NCBI RefSeq assembly: GCF_036421915.1
Contig: NZ_JAZGOM010000009.1
From: Georgenia_A wangjunii
GTDB taxonomy: Bacteria > Actinomycetota > Actinomycetes > Actinomycetales > Actinomycetaceae
Direction: 5' to 3' (one strand)
Length of the DNA stretch: 64,000 bases
Shown here: positions 17,065 through 24,888 of the stretch, piece by piece
Layout: each line of letters opens with the position of its first letter
Numbering within the stretch: the stretch's first letter is position 1
Position numbers and translations under genes: made by a program
The notes under the pieces: model-generated
The model's input: only the letters and a program-made list of their open reading frames with translations
The model's database searches: none
What the model was told of the DNA's origin: nothing

Positions 17065-17499
17065 TCAGAAGGCCGCGCCCTCGAGGGAGCCGGTGACGGT
17101 CTCCGGGGCGAGGAGGACGCACAGAGCCGTGCGGTCGTCCGCCTGGTCCCAGCTCGTCTCCGTGGGGTACATCGCCGTGAAGTACATCTCCGAGGACTCG
17201 TAGTCGATCCCGACGAACTTCTCGAACTCGGTGCGGCAGTGCGCCTCGGCGTCCGTCTGGACGGCGTCCATGCCCGGGTAGTCGCCGTCGTCGAAGGCGA
17301 GCTCGGCGAAGACCTCGGCGTCGTGGTCCTCGCTGCACTCGATCGTCTCGACCTCGGTGATCTCCTGCCCGCTCAGCGCCTCGCTGTCGAGGCAGTCGCC
17401 CACCTCCAGCTCCATGACGCTGTTGGTCGCGCAGGCGGCGAGCCCGAGCGTGAGGCCGCTGACGGCGAGGATGATCCCGGTACGGGTGGCGCGGAGCAT
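17065..17499 (-). CDS. Septum-formation-like lipoprotein
   Basis: A 144-residue predicted lipoprotein. The ATG ending at 17499 follows GAAGGAAC and gives MLRATRTGIILAVSGLTLGLAAC with lipobox cysteine C23. The mature part (VGDCLDSEALSGQEITEVETIECSEDHDAEVFAEL, later SWDQADDRTALCVLL) matches the septum-formation domain (DUF4190-associated) found in many actinobacterial membrane proteins. Paired cysteines probably form disulfides outside the cell. The frame is open about 200 bases further upstream to a GTG at 17703 beside TAGGGT, so transcription probably starts there with a long leader. Its precise role is unknown. Confidence 0.72.
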   Translation of the reverse strand: MLRATRTGIILAVSGLTLGLAACATNSVMELEVGDCLDSEALSGQEITEVETIECSEDHDAEVFAELAFDDGDYPGMDAVQTDAEAHCRTEFEKFVGIDYESSEMYFTAMYPTETSWDQADDRTALCVLLAPETVTGSLEGAAF

Positions 17500-17766
17500 G
17501 GCTGTTCCTTCGGCCCGGCCTGTGCCGGGCTGTCGAGCGGCGACGCCCGCCAGCGCGTCCCGCGCGGGGACGGCCCGCGCGACGGACGTCAGCGCAAAGA
17601 TGAGTGTGAGACGACGTCGGGCCGCGAAGCGCCAGTCGGCGCGAAGGCCGCTCGTGGCGGCTTGTGTTGGAGCCCGGGGCTTCCACGACCCGACGTCGCT
17701 CACCCACCCTACAACGGTGGGACCGGCGCGTCGCGCGGATGTGCGGCGCGCGGAGGCGCGCCGCCC

Positions 17767-18453
17767 TCAGGCGCCGGAGCGGGGCCCGAGCTCGAACCGG
17801 TAGCCGACGTTGCGGACCGTCCCGATGAGCTGGTCGTGCTCGGAGCCGAGCTTGGCCCGCAGCCGCCGGACGTGGACGTCGACGGTCCGGGTGCCCCCGT
17901 AGTAGTCGTAGCCCCAGACCTCCTGGAGGAGCTGGGCGCGGGTGAAGACGCGGCCCGGGTGCTGCGCGAGGTACTTGAGGAGCTCGAACTCCTTGTACGT
18001 GAGGTCGAGGATGCGGCCGCGGACGCGCGCGGTGTACCCGCCGGCGTCGATCGACAGCTCGCCGGCCTCGACCAGGGCCGGCTCGCCCTGGGGCTCCCCG
18101 GCGCCGACCCGGTCGGTGAGCAGGCGCAGGCGGGCGGCCGTCTCGGCGGGTCCCGCCGCCTCGAGGATGACGTCGTCCACGCCCCACGAGGCCGTGACGG
18201 CGGTGAGGCCGCCCTCGGTGAGCACGAGGAGGACCGGGATGCCGGTCGCCGTCGTCACCGCGAGGCGGCACAGCGTGCGCGCGCCGGCGAGGTCGCGCCG
18301 CCCGTCGACGACGATGACGTCGACGTCGGGCAGGTCGACGAGGGCCGAGGCGGTCATCGGTGCCAGGCGCGCGTGGTGGTCGAGGAGCGCAAGCGCAGGA
18401 AGCACGGCGGCGGGGCCGTGCTGCTCGGCGGTCAGGATGAGCAGTCCTGCCAT
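17767..18453 (-). CDS. glnR: GlnR-type winged-helix transcriptional regulator
   Basis: An atypical OmpR-family regulator of 228 residues. The N-terminal receiver-like domain (residues 1-110) lacks a clean acidic triad and typical phosphorylation geometry. The C-terminal domain (125-225) has the winged helix with LTYKEFELLKYLAQHPGRVFTR, LLQEVWGYDYYGGTRTVDVHVRRLRAKLG and TVRNVGYRFE. The same combination defines GlnR, the nitrogen-assimilation regulator, and the nearby mshD and pst genes match the mycobacterial glnR-mshD-phoT neighbourhood. A -10-like TAGTGT lies on the minus strand at 18482-18487, and GGGGAG precedes the ATG. Another OmpR-type regulator remains possible. Confidence 0.78.
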   Translation of the reverse strand: MAGLLILTAEQHGPAAVLPALALLDHHARLAPMTASALVDLPDVDVIVVDGRRDLAGARTLCRLAVTTATGIPVLLVLTEGGLTAVTASWGVDDVILEAAGPAETAARLRLLTDRVGAGEPQGEPALVEAGELSIDAGGYTARVRGRILDLTYKEFELLKYLAQHPGRVFTRAQLLQEVWGYDYYGGTRTVDVHVRRLRAKLGSEHDQLIGTVRNVGYRFELGPRSGA

Positions 18454-18573
18454 TGGTGGATCTCCCCTCGGGACGGAGGTCACACTAGTGGCAGGCCGGA
18501 ACCCTGTGCGGAGTTGTTCGCGACAGATGCCGGGCGTCCCCCGCGCGCGGGGCGCATCTGCGAGAATCGAGCA

Positions 18574-18612
18574 GTGCCCCACCACCTCTCCGCCCACCGC
18601 GTGCTGCCGTGA
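18574..18612 (+). CDS. Putative leaderless 12-codon upstream ORF, VPHHLSAHRVLP
   Basis: A -10-like GAGAAT (18562-18567) is followed by six bases and a GTG, the spacing expected for a leaderless mRNA. The ORF VPHHLSAHRVLP ends with a TGA that overlaps the GTG/ATG start of the membrane protein (18609/18612). Its peptide contains three histidines. The likely function is translational coupling or attenuation of the downstream gene. The evidence is arrangement only. Confidence 0.42.
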   Translation: MPHHLSAHRVLP

Positions 18613-19337
18613 TGGGTAGCTCGACCCGCGGGGTGGTGACCGCCGCGCTCAGCGCGGTGCTCGCGCTCGCGGCGGCGTTCTCGCACCCGCTGCTCGTCGT
18701 CGTCGTCGCGCTGGCGGTGCTCGGCTTCGCCGCCGGCTGGCCGCGCCTCGTGGGGCTCCCGACGTACCGCGGCTCGAGCGCGGTCATCGCGGTCTCCGGG
18801 CTCGCCGCCTGCGCCGTGGTCGAGCTGACGACGAGCATGCGGGACGTGGCGGTCGTGCTCGCCCTCTCCGTCATCGCCGCGTTCGTCCACCAGATGCTTC
18901 GCCGCGACGGCCGCCCGCGCCTGGTGGAGTCGGTGGCGGGAGTCGTGACCGGTGCCGTCATCGTCGCCTCGGCCACCGGCTGGATGGCGATCGGGGAGTC
19001 GCGGCTCGCGGTCGCCGTCGTCGTCACCGCCGCGGCGGCCGTCGCCGTCGGGGCCGCGTGCACCGCGATCCCGCTCGGCCCTCGCACCGTCGCCGCCGCC
19101 GCGATCGGGCTCGCCAGCATCGCGGGCCTCGCCACCGGCTACCTCCTCACGGACGTCGGCCCGCTCGTCGGGCTGCTCGCCGGGCTCGTGGCCGGGGTCC
19201 TCACGTGGGCGGTCCACACGCTCTTCGGCCGGTTCCCGGCGGCCGAGCGGGTCCTCCCGGCCGTGGCAGCGGCGATGCTCCCGCTGCTCCTGGCCGGTGC
19301 ACCCGTCTACATCCTCGGGCGTCTGCTGACCGTCTGA
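18609..19337 (+). CDS. Multi-spanning membrane protein of unknown function
   Basis: A 242-residue hydrophobic protein with about seven or eight membrane segments (for example VVTAALSAVLALAAAF, LLVVVVALAVLGFAAG, VVLALSVIAAFVHQML, LAVAVVVTAAAAVAVGAA). I recognise no catalytic or transport motif. The start is either the GTG at 18609 or the ATG at 18612, and both overlap the stop of the upstream 12-codon ORF. It is divergent from glnR across a 155-base region that contains both promoters, so GlnR control is conceivable but no GlnR site is evident to me. Confidence 0.68.
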   Translation: MMGSSTRGVVTAALSAVLALAAAFSHPLLVVVVALAVLGFAAGWPRLVGLPTYRGSSAVIAVSGLAACAVVELTTSMRDVAVVLALSVIAAFVHQMLRRDGRPRLVESVAGVVTGAVIVASATGWMAIGESRLAVAVVVTAAAAVAVGAACTAIPLGPRTVAAAAIGLASIAGLATGYLLTDVGPLVGLLAGLVAGVLTWAVHTLFGRFPAAERVLPAVAAAMLPLLLAGAPVYILGRLLTV

Positions 19338-19472
19338 GGGACCATCTGCCGGACCATCCGGCACCGTCGCCCGCGGCGCCGCTCACGTGCCCGCGCCGAC
19401 GCGTGCTGTCGACTGCGCCTCCGCGGTGCCGCGTCCGGGCGCCGCCCAGGCCCGGGCGTTAGCATCGAGGGC

Positions 19473-19517
19473 ATGCCGCTACCCCGCCGTACCTCGCACC
19501 TGGCGGTGCGCTCATGA
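19473..19517 (+). CDS. Putative leaderless 14-codon upstream ORF, MPLPRRTSHLAVRS
   Basis: TAGCAT (19460-19465) lies seven bases before the ATG at 19473, giving a leaderless start. The 14-codon ORF MPLPRRTSHLAVRS stops at a TGA that overlaps the ATG of the heme-binding barrel gene (ATGA). It has the same design as the upstream ORFs at 18574 and 51707. The probable role is coupling translation of the downstream gene. Confidence 0.45.
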   Translation: MPLPRRTSHLAVRS

Positions 19518-20110
19518 CGTTCTCGATCCCGGAGGGCCTCGCCCCCGAGCTCTACCCCCTGTCCTGGCTCGTCGGTTCGTGGCGGGGCTACGGGATGCTC
19601 GCGTACCCGACCGTGCCGGAGCAGCCGTTCGTCCACGAGATGTCCTTCGAGCACGACGGCGGGCCCTACCTGCGGTGCACGAGCACGATGTGGATGGTCG
19701 ACGCCGAGCGCTCCGAGTCCGTCGCGCAGGAGACGCCGGGCGCCGCCGGCGCCGAGCTCCTCGCCCGCGCGCACGTCTGGGCCTCGGAGTCCGCGTACTG
19801 GCGGCCCGTCGCGGCCCCCGCCGACGCCCCCGAGCACGAGGGCCCCGGCCCGGCACCGACCGAGCTCGAGGTTCTCGTCGCCGACCCGTCCGGGCACCTG
19901 AGCGTCTATCTCGGCTCCGTCCGCAGCGCGCGGATCGACCTGGCGACGGACGCCGTCGTGCGCACGGCGACCGCGGCCGAGGTCGCGGCGGCGACGCGGA
20001 TGTACGGCCTCGTCCACGGCGAGCTCATGTGGGCGCAGGACCTCGCGGCTTTCGGCCACGAGCTCCAGCCCTACGCCTCGGGCCGGCTCAGCCGCGTGGA
20101 GCAGGCATGA
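19514..20110 (+). CDS. FABP-like/nitrobindin-type heme-binding beta-barrel protein
   Basis: The 198-residue protein belongs to the DUF1794/THAP4-like barrel family, represented in M. tuberculosis by Rv0813c. The diagnostic N-terminal block is PLSWLVGSWRGYGMLAYPTV, followed by FEHDGGPYLRCTSTMWM. Nitrobindins bind heme and react with nitric oxide or peroxynitrite; whether this protein does so is inferred from the family. The ATG at 19514 lies on the stop codon of an upstream micro-ORF, and its own stop overlaps the ygfZ start (ATGA), so the two are tightly co-translated. Confidence 0.82.
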   Translation: MTFSIPEGLAPELYPLSWLVGSWRGYGMLAYPTVPEQPFVHEMSFEHDGGPYLRCTSTMWMVDAERSESVAQETPGAAGAELLARAHVWASESAYWRPVAAPADAPEHEGPGPAPTELEVLVADPSGHLSVYLGSVRSARIDLATDAVVRTATAAEVAAATRMYGLVHGELMWAQDLAAFGHELQPYASGRLSRVEQA

Positions 20111-21222
20111 GCACCCTTCGCAGCCCGCTCCTGTCGCGCAAGGGCGCCGTCGAGGGGTCCGGGCCGGACGCGGGCGTCGCCCTCCACTACGGCGACCCGG
20201 CCCACGAGCAGCGGGCCCTCGAGCGCGGCGCCGGCGTCGTCGACCTCTCGCAGCTCGGCGTCGTCACGGTTGCCGGCGTGGACCGCATCAGCTGGCTCAA
20301 CACGCTGAGCAGCCAGTACCTGCTCGACCTCGCTCCCGGTGACCCGCGCGAGCTGCTCCTCCTCGACCCGAACGGCAGGATCGAGCACGCCGCCGCCGTC
20401 CAGGACGACGGCGAGCGCGTCTGGCTCATCACCGAGGGGGACCGCGTGGCGCCGCTCGTCGCCTTCCTCGAGCGGATGCGCTTCATGCTCCGCGTCGAGG
20501 TCGCCGACGCCTCCGCCGACGTCGCGGTCCTCGGCACGTGCGGCACGGCGTGGGAGTCGCTGGGGGACCTGCCCGGGTACGTCCTCACGTGGCGCGACCC
20601 GTGGCCGCGCACCGCGCCGGGCGGCACCCGCTACGGCCCGCCCGACGACGAGCACCCCGGGCGCGACCTCCACCGCGCCCTCACCCTCGTCGCCCGCGAC
20701 CAGCTCGCCCCCGCCGTCGACGCCGCCGAGGCGACCGGCATGCGCCTGGCGGGGACGTGGGCGTGGGAGGCGCTGCGGGTGGAGGCGTGGCGGCCCCGGA
20801 TCGGCCGCGACGTCGACGAGCGCGCCATCCCGCACGAGCTCGACTGGCTGCGCACCGCGGTCCACCTCGACAAGGGCTGCTACCGCGGCCAGGAGACCGT
20901 CGCGCGCGTGTTCAACCTCGGGCGCCCGCCGCGCCGCCTCGTCATGCTCCACCTCGACGGCTCGGACCACCTCGTGCCGGACCCGGGCACCGCCGTCGTC
21001 CACGACGGACGGCCTGTGGGGACGGTGACGAGCGTCGTGCGGCACGGTGAGATCGGGCCCGTGGCCCTCGCGCTCGTCAAGCGGTCGCTGCCGGCCGACG
21101 CCGTGCTCGACGTCGGCGGCGTCGCCGCAGCGCAGGAGGTCATCGTGCCCGCCGAGGGCGAGGCGGTCGGCCGTCCGGCGACGCGTCCCGGCCAGGAGCT
21201 GCGCCGCCAACGGCGGCCATGA
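20107..21222 (+). CDS. ygfZ: YgfZ/GcvT-like folate-binding protein
   Basis: YgfZ proteins bind folate and help repair or maturation of some iron-sulfur enzymes. The diagnostic motif KGCYRGQE is present (C258), followed by VARVFNLGRPPRRLVMLHLDG. The N-terminal half shows the GcvT-like fold (VDLSQLGVVTVAGVDRISWLNTLSSQ). Length is 371 residues. It overlaps the heme-binding protein upstream and the FUSC gene downstream by four bases each, which makes a tightly coupled three-gene unit. Confidence 0.88.
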   Translation: MSTLRSPLLSRKGAVEGSGPDAGVALHYGDPAHEQRALERGAGVVDLSQLGVVTVAGVDRISWLNTLSSQYLLDLAPGDPRELLLLDPNGRIEHAAAVQDDGERVWLITEGDRVAPLVAFLERMRFMLRVEVADASADVAVLGTCGTAWESLGDLPGYVLTWRDPWPRTAPGGTRYGPPDDEHPGRDLHRALTLVARDQLAPAVDAAEATGMRLAGTWAWEALRVEAWRPRIGRDVDERAIPHELDWLRTAVHLDKGCYRGQETVARVFNLGRPPRRLVMLHLDGSDHLVPDPGTAVVHDGRPVGTVTSVVRHGEIGPVALALVKRSLPADAVLDVGGVAAAQEVIVPAEGEAVGRPATRPGQELRRQRRP

Positions 21223-22562
21223 GCCCCGGGCAGGCGAGCGCGGGCCGCGCCGACCTACGGCGCTGGTTCGTGCTCGCCCGCCTGCGCGCCCGGCAGGGGG
21301 CTCGCCGGGTGCGGGTCGGCCTCCTACCCATCGTTACGGCCGCGCTCGCGGCCGCGCTCGCGTGGGCCGTCGCACACGTGTGGCTCGGCCACGAGTACCC
21401 GTTCTTCGCCCCGGTCGCGGCGTGGGTGTGCCTCGGCTTCAGCGCCGACCGCCAGGTGCGGCGGGTGGCCGAGCTCGCCGTCGGTGTCAGCCTCGGCGTC
21501 GGGCTCGGGGAGCTCATCGCGCACCTCATCGGGACCGGCGCGTTCCAGGTGTTCCTCGTCATCGTCATCGCGGCGACGGTCGCCCGGTTCGTCGACCGGG
21601 GCCAGCTCCTCACCGTCCAGGCGGGCGTGCAGGGAATCGTCATCGTCGCGCTGCCGGTGGCGGTCACGGGAGGGCCGGCCGGCCGCTGGGTCGACGCCCT
21701 CATCGGCGGGGCGTTCGCCCTCGTCGTCGCGCTCGCCACGCCGCGCGACGCCCGACGGCGCACGCGGTCCCTCGCGCAGGCGAGCATGGCCGAGCTCGGA
21801 GCCATGCTCCACACGCTCGCGCAGGGCGTGCGCACGGGCGACCGCGAGCTCGTCCGCGACGCGCTCATGCAGGGGCGCGGGACACAGGCGATCCTCGACG
21901 ACTGGAGCGAGGCCGCCCGCAACGCCCGCCAGGCCGCGCGGTTCTCGCCGGGAGCGCGGACCTTCCTCCCCGAGCTCAACCGGCTGCACCGGGCGAGCCT
22001 CCTCGCCGACCGGGCCATGCGCAACGCCCGCGTCGTGGCCCGGCGCGGGCTCGTCGCGGTGGAGGAGGGCGGCTACGACCGCGCCATCGCCGACGACCTC
22101 GACCGTGTCGCCCACGGCGCGGAGCTGCTCGGCGCGGCGCTCCGGTCCGACGGCGACACGCAGCCGGCGCGGGCCGAGCTCGCCGCCGTCGCGCACGTCC
22201 TCGCGCCCGAGAGCTTCCGGGTGGGCGGCTGGCGGCTGCAGACCATCGTCATCCTCCTGCGCTCGCTCACGGTCGACCTGCTCCAGGCGACCGGTCTCTC
22301 GGCGTCGGAGGCGACGGGTGAGCTTGCGGCCGACCCCGCGGCCCCCGTGGTCCCGGCGACACCCGCCGTCCTCGCTGGACCGACGCCGACGCCGACGACG
22401 ACGCCGAGGCCGACGACCGCGGCGGAGGCGGCCGCAACGACCGTGCCGGTGACCGCGGGCAGCGGCGAGGCCCCGTCCGCTGCACCTGGGGCCCCACCCG
22501 CTGGCGGGACGGGCCCTTCCGCCCCGGTGGACCCGTCCGCCCCGGTGGACCCGCGGGGGTAG
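21219..22562 (+). CDS. FUSC-family membrane transporter
   Basis: A 447-residue membrane protein of the FUSC/aromatic-acid-exporter type. Residues 30-190 contain about six hydrophobic segments, beginning VGLLPIVTAALAAALAWAVAHVWLGHEYPFFAPVAAWVCLGFS, and the family-typical VRRVAELAVGVSLGVGLGEL. Residues 190-370 form a cytoplasmic helical domain. The last 80 residues are low-complexity Pro/Thr/Ala/Gly with a repeated SAPVDP. The start overlaps the ygfZ stop (ATGA). The exported compound is unknown. Confidence 0.78.
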   Translation: MSPGQASAGRADLRRWFVLARLRARQGARRVRVGLLPIVTAALAAALAWAVAHVWLGHEYPFFAPVAAWVCLGFSADRQVRRVAELAVGVSLGVGLGELIAHLIGTGAFQVFLVIVIAATVARFVDRGQLLTVQAGVQGIVIVALPVAVTGGPAGRWVDALIGGAFALVVALATPRDARRRTRSLAQASMAELGAMLHTLAQGVRTGDRELVRDALMQGRGTQAILDDWSEAARNARQAARFSPGARTFLPELNRLHRASLLADRAMRNARVVARRGLVAVEEGGYDRAIADDLDRVAHGAELLGAALRSDGDTQPARAELAAVAHVLAPESFRVGGWRLQTIVILLRSLTVDLLQATGLSASEATGELAADPAAPVVPATPAVLAGPTPTPTTTPRPTTAAEAAATTVPVTAGSGEAPSAAPGAPPAGGTGPSAPVDPSAPVDPRG

Positions 22563-22736
22563 AGAACTCATCCGAGTCGTCGCCACGTCCGTCGTCGCCT
22601 CGGTGCTGTGGTGAACCCGCCCACGTCCGGGACGGACCCGCGGGTCTCCGCCGCCGGCGACGCGCAGCTGGGCGGGCACCGGACCCCCGGCGCGACGGCG
22701 GCGGGCGCGCGTGCGGCGAGTCGTTAGGCTCGGCGG

Positions 22737-23066
22737 GTGCTCATCGGCAACGTGCAGGTCTTCCTCTTCCTCGCCATCTCCCTCGGCGCGTTCGCGCTCG
22801 AGGTGTGGGCGCTCGTCCATGCTGCACGCCAGCCGGCCGCCGCCTTCACCTACGCGGGCAAGCGGACGAAGAACTTCTGGCTCATCCTGCTCGGTGCGGG
22901 CGCGGTGCTCGGCTTCATCGCGATCCCGCCGCCGATCGGCATCGGCCTCTTCGGCGGGTTCCTGCCGTTCTTCTTCATCATCCCGGCCGCGATCTATCTC
23001 GCCGACGTCAAGCCTGCTGTCGGCGGGTACGGCCGTCGGCGGCCGCCCGGCGGGGGCGGTTGGTGA
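22737..23066 (+). CDS. DUF2516 family membrane protein
   Basis: A 109-residue protein with three hydrophobic segments and the DUF2516 signature: an N-terminal helix ending LVHAARQPAAAF, then YAGKRTKNFWL and a C-terminal LADVKPAV. The function is not known. The GTG start follows TAGGCT (22725-22730) by six bases and no ribosome site is present, so the mRNA is probably leaderless. The stop overlaps the asparaginase GTG. Confidence 0.82.
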   Translation: MLIGNVQVFLFLAISLGAFALEVWALVHAARQPAAAFTYAGKRTKNFWLILLGAGAVLGFIAIPPPIGIGLFGGFLPFFFIIPAAIYLADVKPAVGGYGRRRPPGGGGW

Positions 23067-24148
23067 CCGCTCGCGAGCGGGGAACGGCTGGGCGGGACAG
23101 CGCCCCGGCCGTCGACCACGCCGCTGCCACCGCGCCCGCCGCTGCCACCGTGCCCGCCTCGGCGGCGCACCGTGGCGACCTGCCGGGCCCGGGCGAGCCC
23201 CTCGCCGAGGTCGTGCGGGGCGGGTTCGTCGAGTCGGTCCACCTCGGGCACCTCGTCCTGCTCGACGGCGACGGCACCGAGCTCCTGAGGCGCGGCCGCC
23301 CCGACGGGACCTTCTTCGCCCGCTCCAGCCTCAAGCCGCTCCAGGCGGTGGGCATGCTCCGCGCCGGCCTCGACCTCAGGGACGGCGAGCTCGCCCTCGC
23401 GTGCGCGAGCCACTCGGGCGAGCCGCGGCACGTCGAGGTCGCACGGGCCGTCCTCGCCGGCGCGGGCCTCGACGAGGCGTCGCTGCGCAACACCCCCGAC
23501 CTGCCGCTCGGCCCGGCCGCCTCGCTCGCGTGGCAGCGAGCCGGCGGCACCGCGGCCGCCGTGACCCAGAACTGCTCCGGCAAGCACGCCGCCATGCTCG
23601 CCACCTGCGTGGCGGCCAGGTGGCCGACCGAGACCTACCTCGACCCCGAGCACCCGCTCCAGCGCGCCGTCCGCGCGGCGGTCGAGGACCTCACCGGCGA
23701 GCGGGTCGCCGTCGTGAGCGTCGACGGGTGCGGCGCGCCGCTCTTCTCGTGCTCCCTCACGGGGCTCGCGCGGGCCTTCGCCCGCATCGCGACCGCCCCG
23801 CCCGCCTCGCCCGAGGGACGGGTCGCGGCGGCGATGCGCGCCCACCCGGGCCTCGTCGGCGGAACCGGCCGCGACGTCACCCTCGCGATGGCGGCGGTCC
23901 CGGGTCTCGTCGCGCAGGACGGCGCCGCGGGGGTCTACGCGGCCGCGCTGCCCGACGGCGCGGCGCTCGCGTTCAAGGTCTCCGACGGCTCGGGCCGCGC
24001 CCGCCCGCCCGTCCTCGGTGCCGCGCTCCGGCTCGCCGGGGTGCCTGCCAGCCAGGTGGCCGGTTGGTCCGAGGTGCCCGTGCTCGGGCACGGCCACCCG
24101 GTCGGCGAGGTCCGTCCGTGGAGCAGCCCGGCGCAGGACGCGTCATGA
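23063..24148 (+). CDS. Asparaginase (L-asparaginase II family)
   Basis: The protein matches the L-asparaginase II family (PF06089 type), not the classic type I/II enzymes. Blocks are VRGGFVESVHLGHLVLLDGDG, FARSSLKPLQAV, CASHSGEPRHVEVAR, TQNCSGKHAAMLATC, VDGCGAPLFSCSL and GGTGRDVTLAM. It should hydrolyse asparagine to aspartate and ammonia in the cytoplasm. About 50 Ala/Pro-rich residues precede the family core. The GTG start overlaps the DUF2516 stop, and the stop overlaps the first ATG of the 51-base repeat array before dtd. Confidence 0.85.
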   Translation: MTARERGTAGRDSAPAVDHAAATAPAAATVPASAAHRGDLPGPGEPLAEVVRGGFVESVHLGHLVLLDGDGTELLRRGRPDGTFFARSSLKPLQAVGMLRAGLDLRDGELALACASHSGEPRHVEVARAVLAGAGLDEASLRNTPDLPLGPAASLAWQRAGGTAAAVTQNCSGKHAAMLATCVAARWPTETYLDPEHPLQRAVRAAVEDLTGERVAVVSVDGCGAPLFSCSLTGLARAFARIATAPPASPEGRVAAAMRAHPGLVGGTGRDVTLAMAAVPGLVAQDGAAGVYAAALPDGAALAFKVSDGSGRARPPVLGAALRLAGVPASQVAGWSEVPVLGHGHPVGEVRPWSSPAQDAS

Positions 24149-24339
24149 CGGCGGTGCGGGACGCGTCAGCCGGGCCCACGCTCGCGGGACGCGCCGTGAC
24201 GACGATGTGGGGACTCGTCTGCCCGGCCCGCGCCGCGCGACGCGTCGTGACGACGGTGCCGCGACGCATGAGCCGAACCTACGCCGGGGACGCGTCGTGA
24301 GGACGGTGCTGCAACGCGCCAGCCGGGCCGCCGTCCGGG
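24136..24339 (+). repeat. Degenerate 51-bp tandem repeats copying the dtd start region; 51-codon ORF inside
   Basis: Four units begin GGACGCGTC then a start-like codon: ATG at 24145, GTG at 24196, GTG at 24247 and GTG at 24297 (the dtd start). Spacings are 51, 51 and 50 bases. Each continues TGACGACGGTGC or a variant, and units 1 and 4 also share CGCGTCAGCCGGGCC-like sequence. Units 1-3 make an open frame (24145-24300) of 51 codons that overlaps the asparaginase stop and the dtd start, reading MTAVRDASAGPT and so on. The array looks like ancient duplication of the dtd 5' end. Whether the small ORF is a real protein is doubtful. Confidence 0.7.
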
Positions 24340-24725
24340 TGGACGGCGAGGTCGTCGGGGAGCTGACGGGCCCCGGCCTCGTCGCGCTCGTCGGCGTCAC
24401 CCACAGCGACGGCGCCGCGCAGGTCGAACGCACGGCGCGCAAGATCGCCGAGCTGCGGATCCTTCGCGACGAGCGCTCGGTGCTGGAGGCGGGCGCGCCC
24501 GTCCTCGTCGTCTCCCAGTTCACCCTCTACGCCGACGTCCGGAAGGGCCGGCGACCCTCGTGGAGCGCCGCCGCGCCCGGTCCGGTGGCCGAGCCGCTCG
24601 TCGACGCCGTCGTCGCCGCCCTGCGTGAGCGCGGGGTGCAGGTCGAGACGGGACGGTTCGGTGCGGACATGGAGGTCGAGCTGACGAACGACGGCCCGGT
24701 GACGATCGTCCTCGACGTCGACTGA
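24297..24725 (+). CDS. dtd: D-aminoacyl-tRNA deacylase
   Basis: DTD removes D-amino acids (and glycine from tRNA-Ala) from mischarged tRNAs. The two family signatures are present: SQFTLYAD and TNDGPVTIVLD (the cross-subunit Gly-Pro motif). Length is 142 residues, which is standard. The start GTG (VRTVLQRASRAAVRV) gives the family N-terminus and is the last of four similar start-like sequences in a tandem array directly upstream. Confidence 0.92.
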   Translation: MRTVLQRASRAAVRVDGEVVGELTGPGLVALVGVTHSDGAAQVERTARKIAELRILRDERSVLEAGAPVLVVSQFTLYADVRKGRRPSWSAAAPGPVAEPLVDAVVAALRERGVQVETGRFGADMEVELTNDGPVTIVLDVD

Positions 24726-24888
24726 GTCGTGTGGCGGCGGCTGCCGCGACCGGCGTCGATCGGCGGCGGAGGCGACCGGGGTCCATCGGCGGCGGCTGGC
24801 GTCGATCGCCGCCGCCGACCGGGTCCGCGGCACCGGGACCTGTGGAGAGCGGACGACGGCGCGGGGTGCCGTCGGGCATCATCGACGC

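Noticed and set aside
17704..17711. Leaderless GTG at 17703 as start of the septum-formation lipoprotein
   Set aside because: It would add 68 residues and bury the lipoprotein signal sequence. The ATG ending at 17499 has a good ribosome site and a lipobox.
24145..24300. 51-codon ORF between asparaginase and dtd as a real protein gene
   Set aside because: It is made of repeats of the dtd start region and has no independent character. It is kept only as part of the repeat feature.
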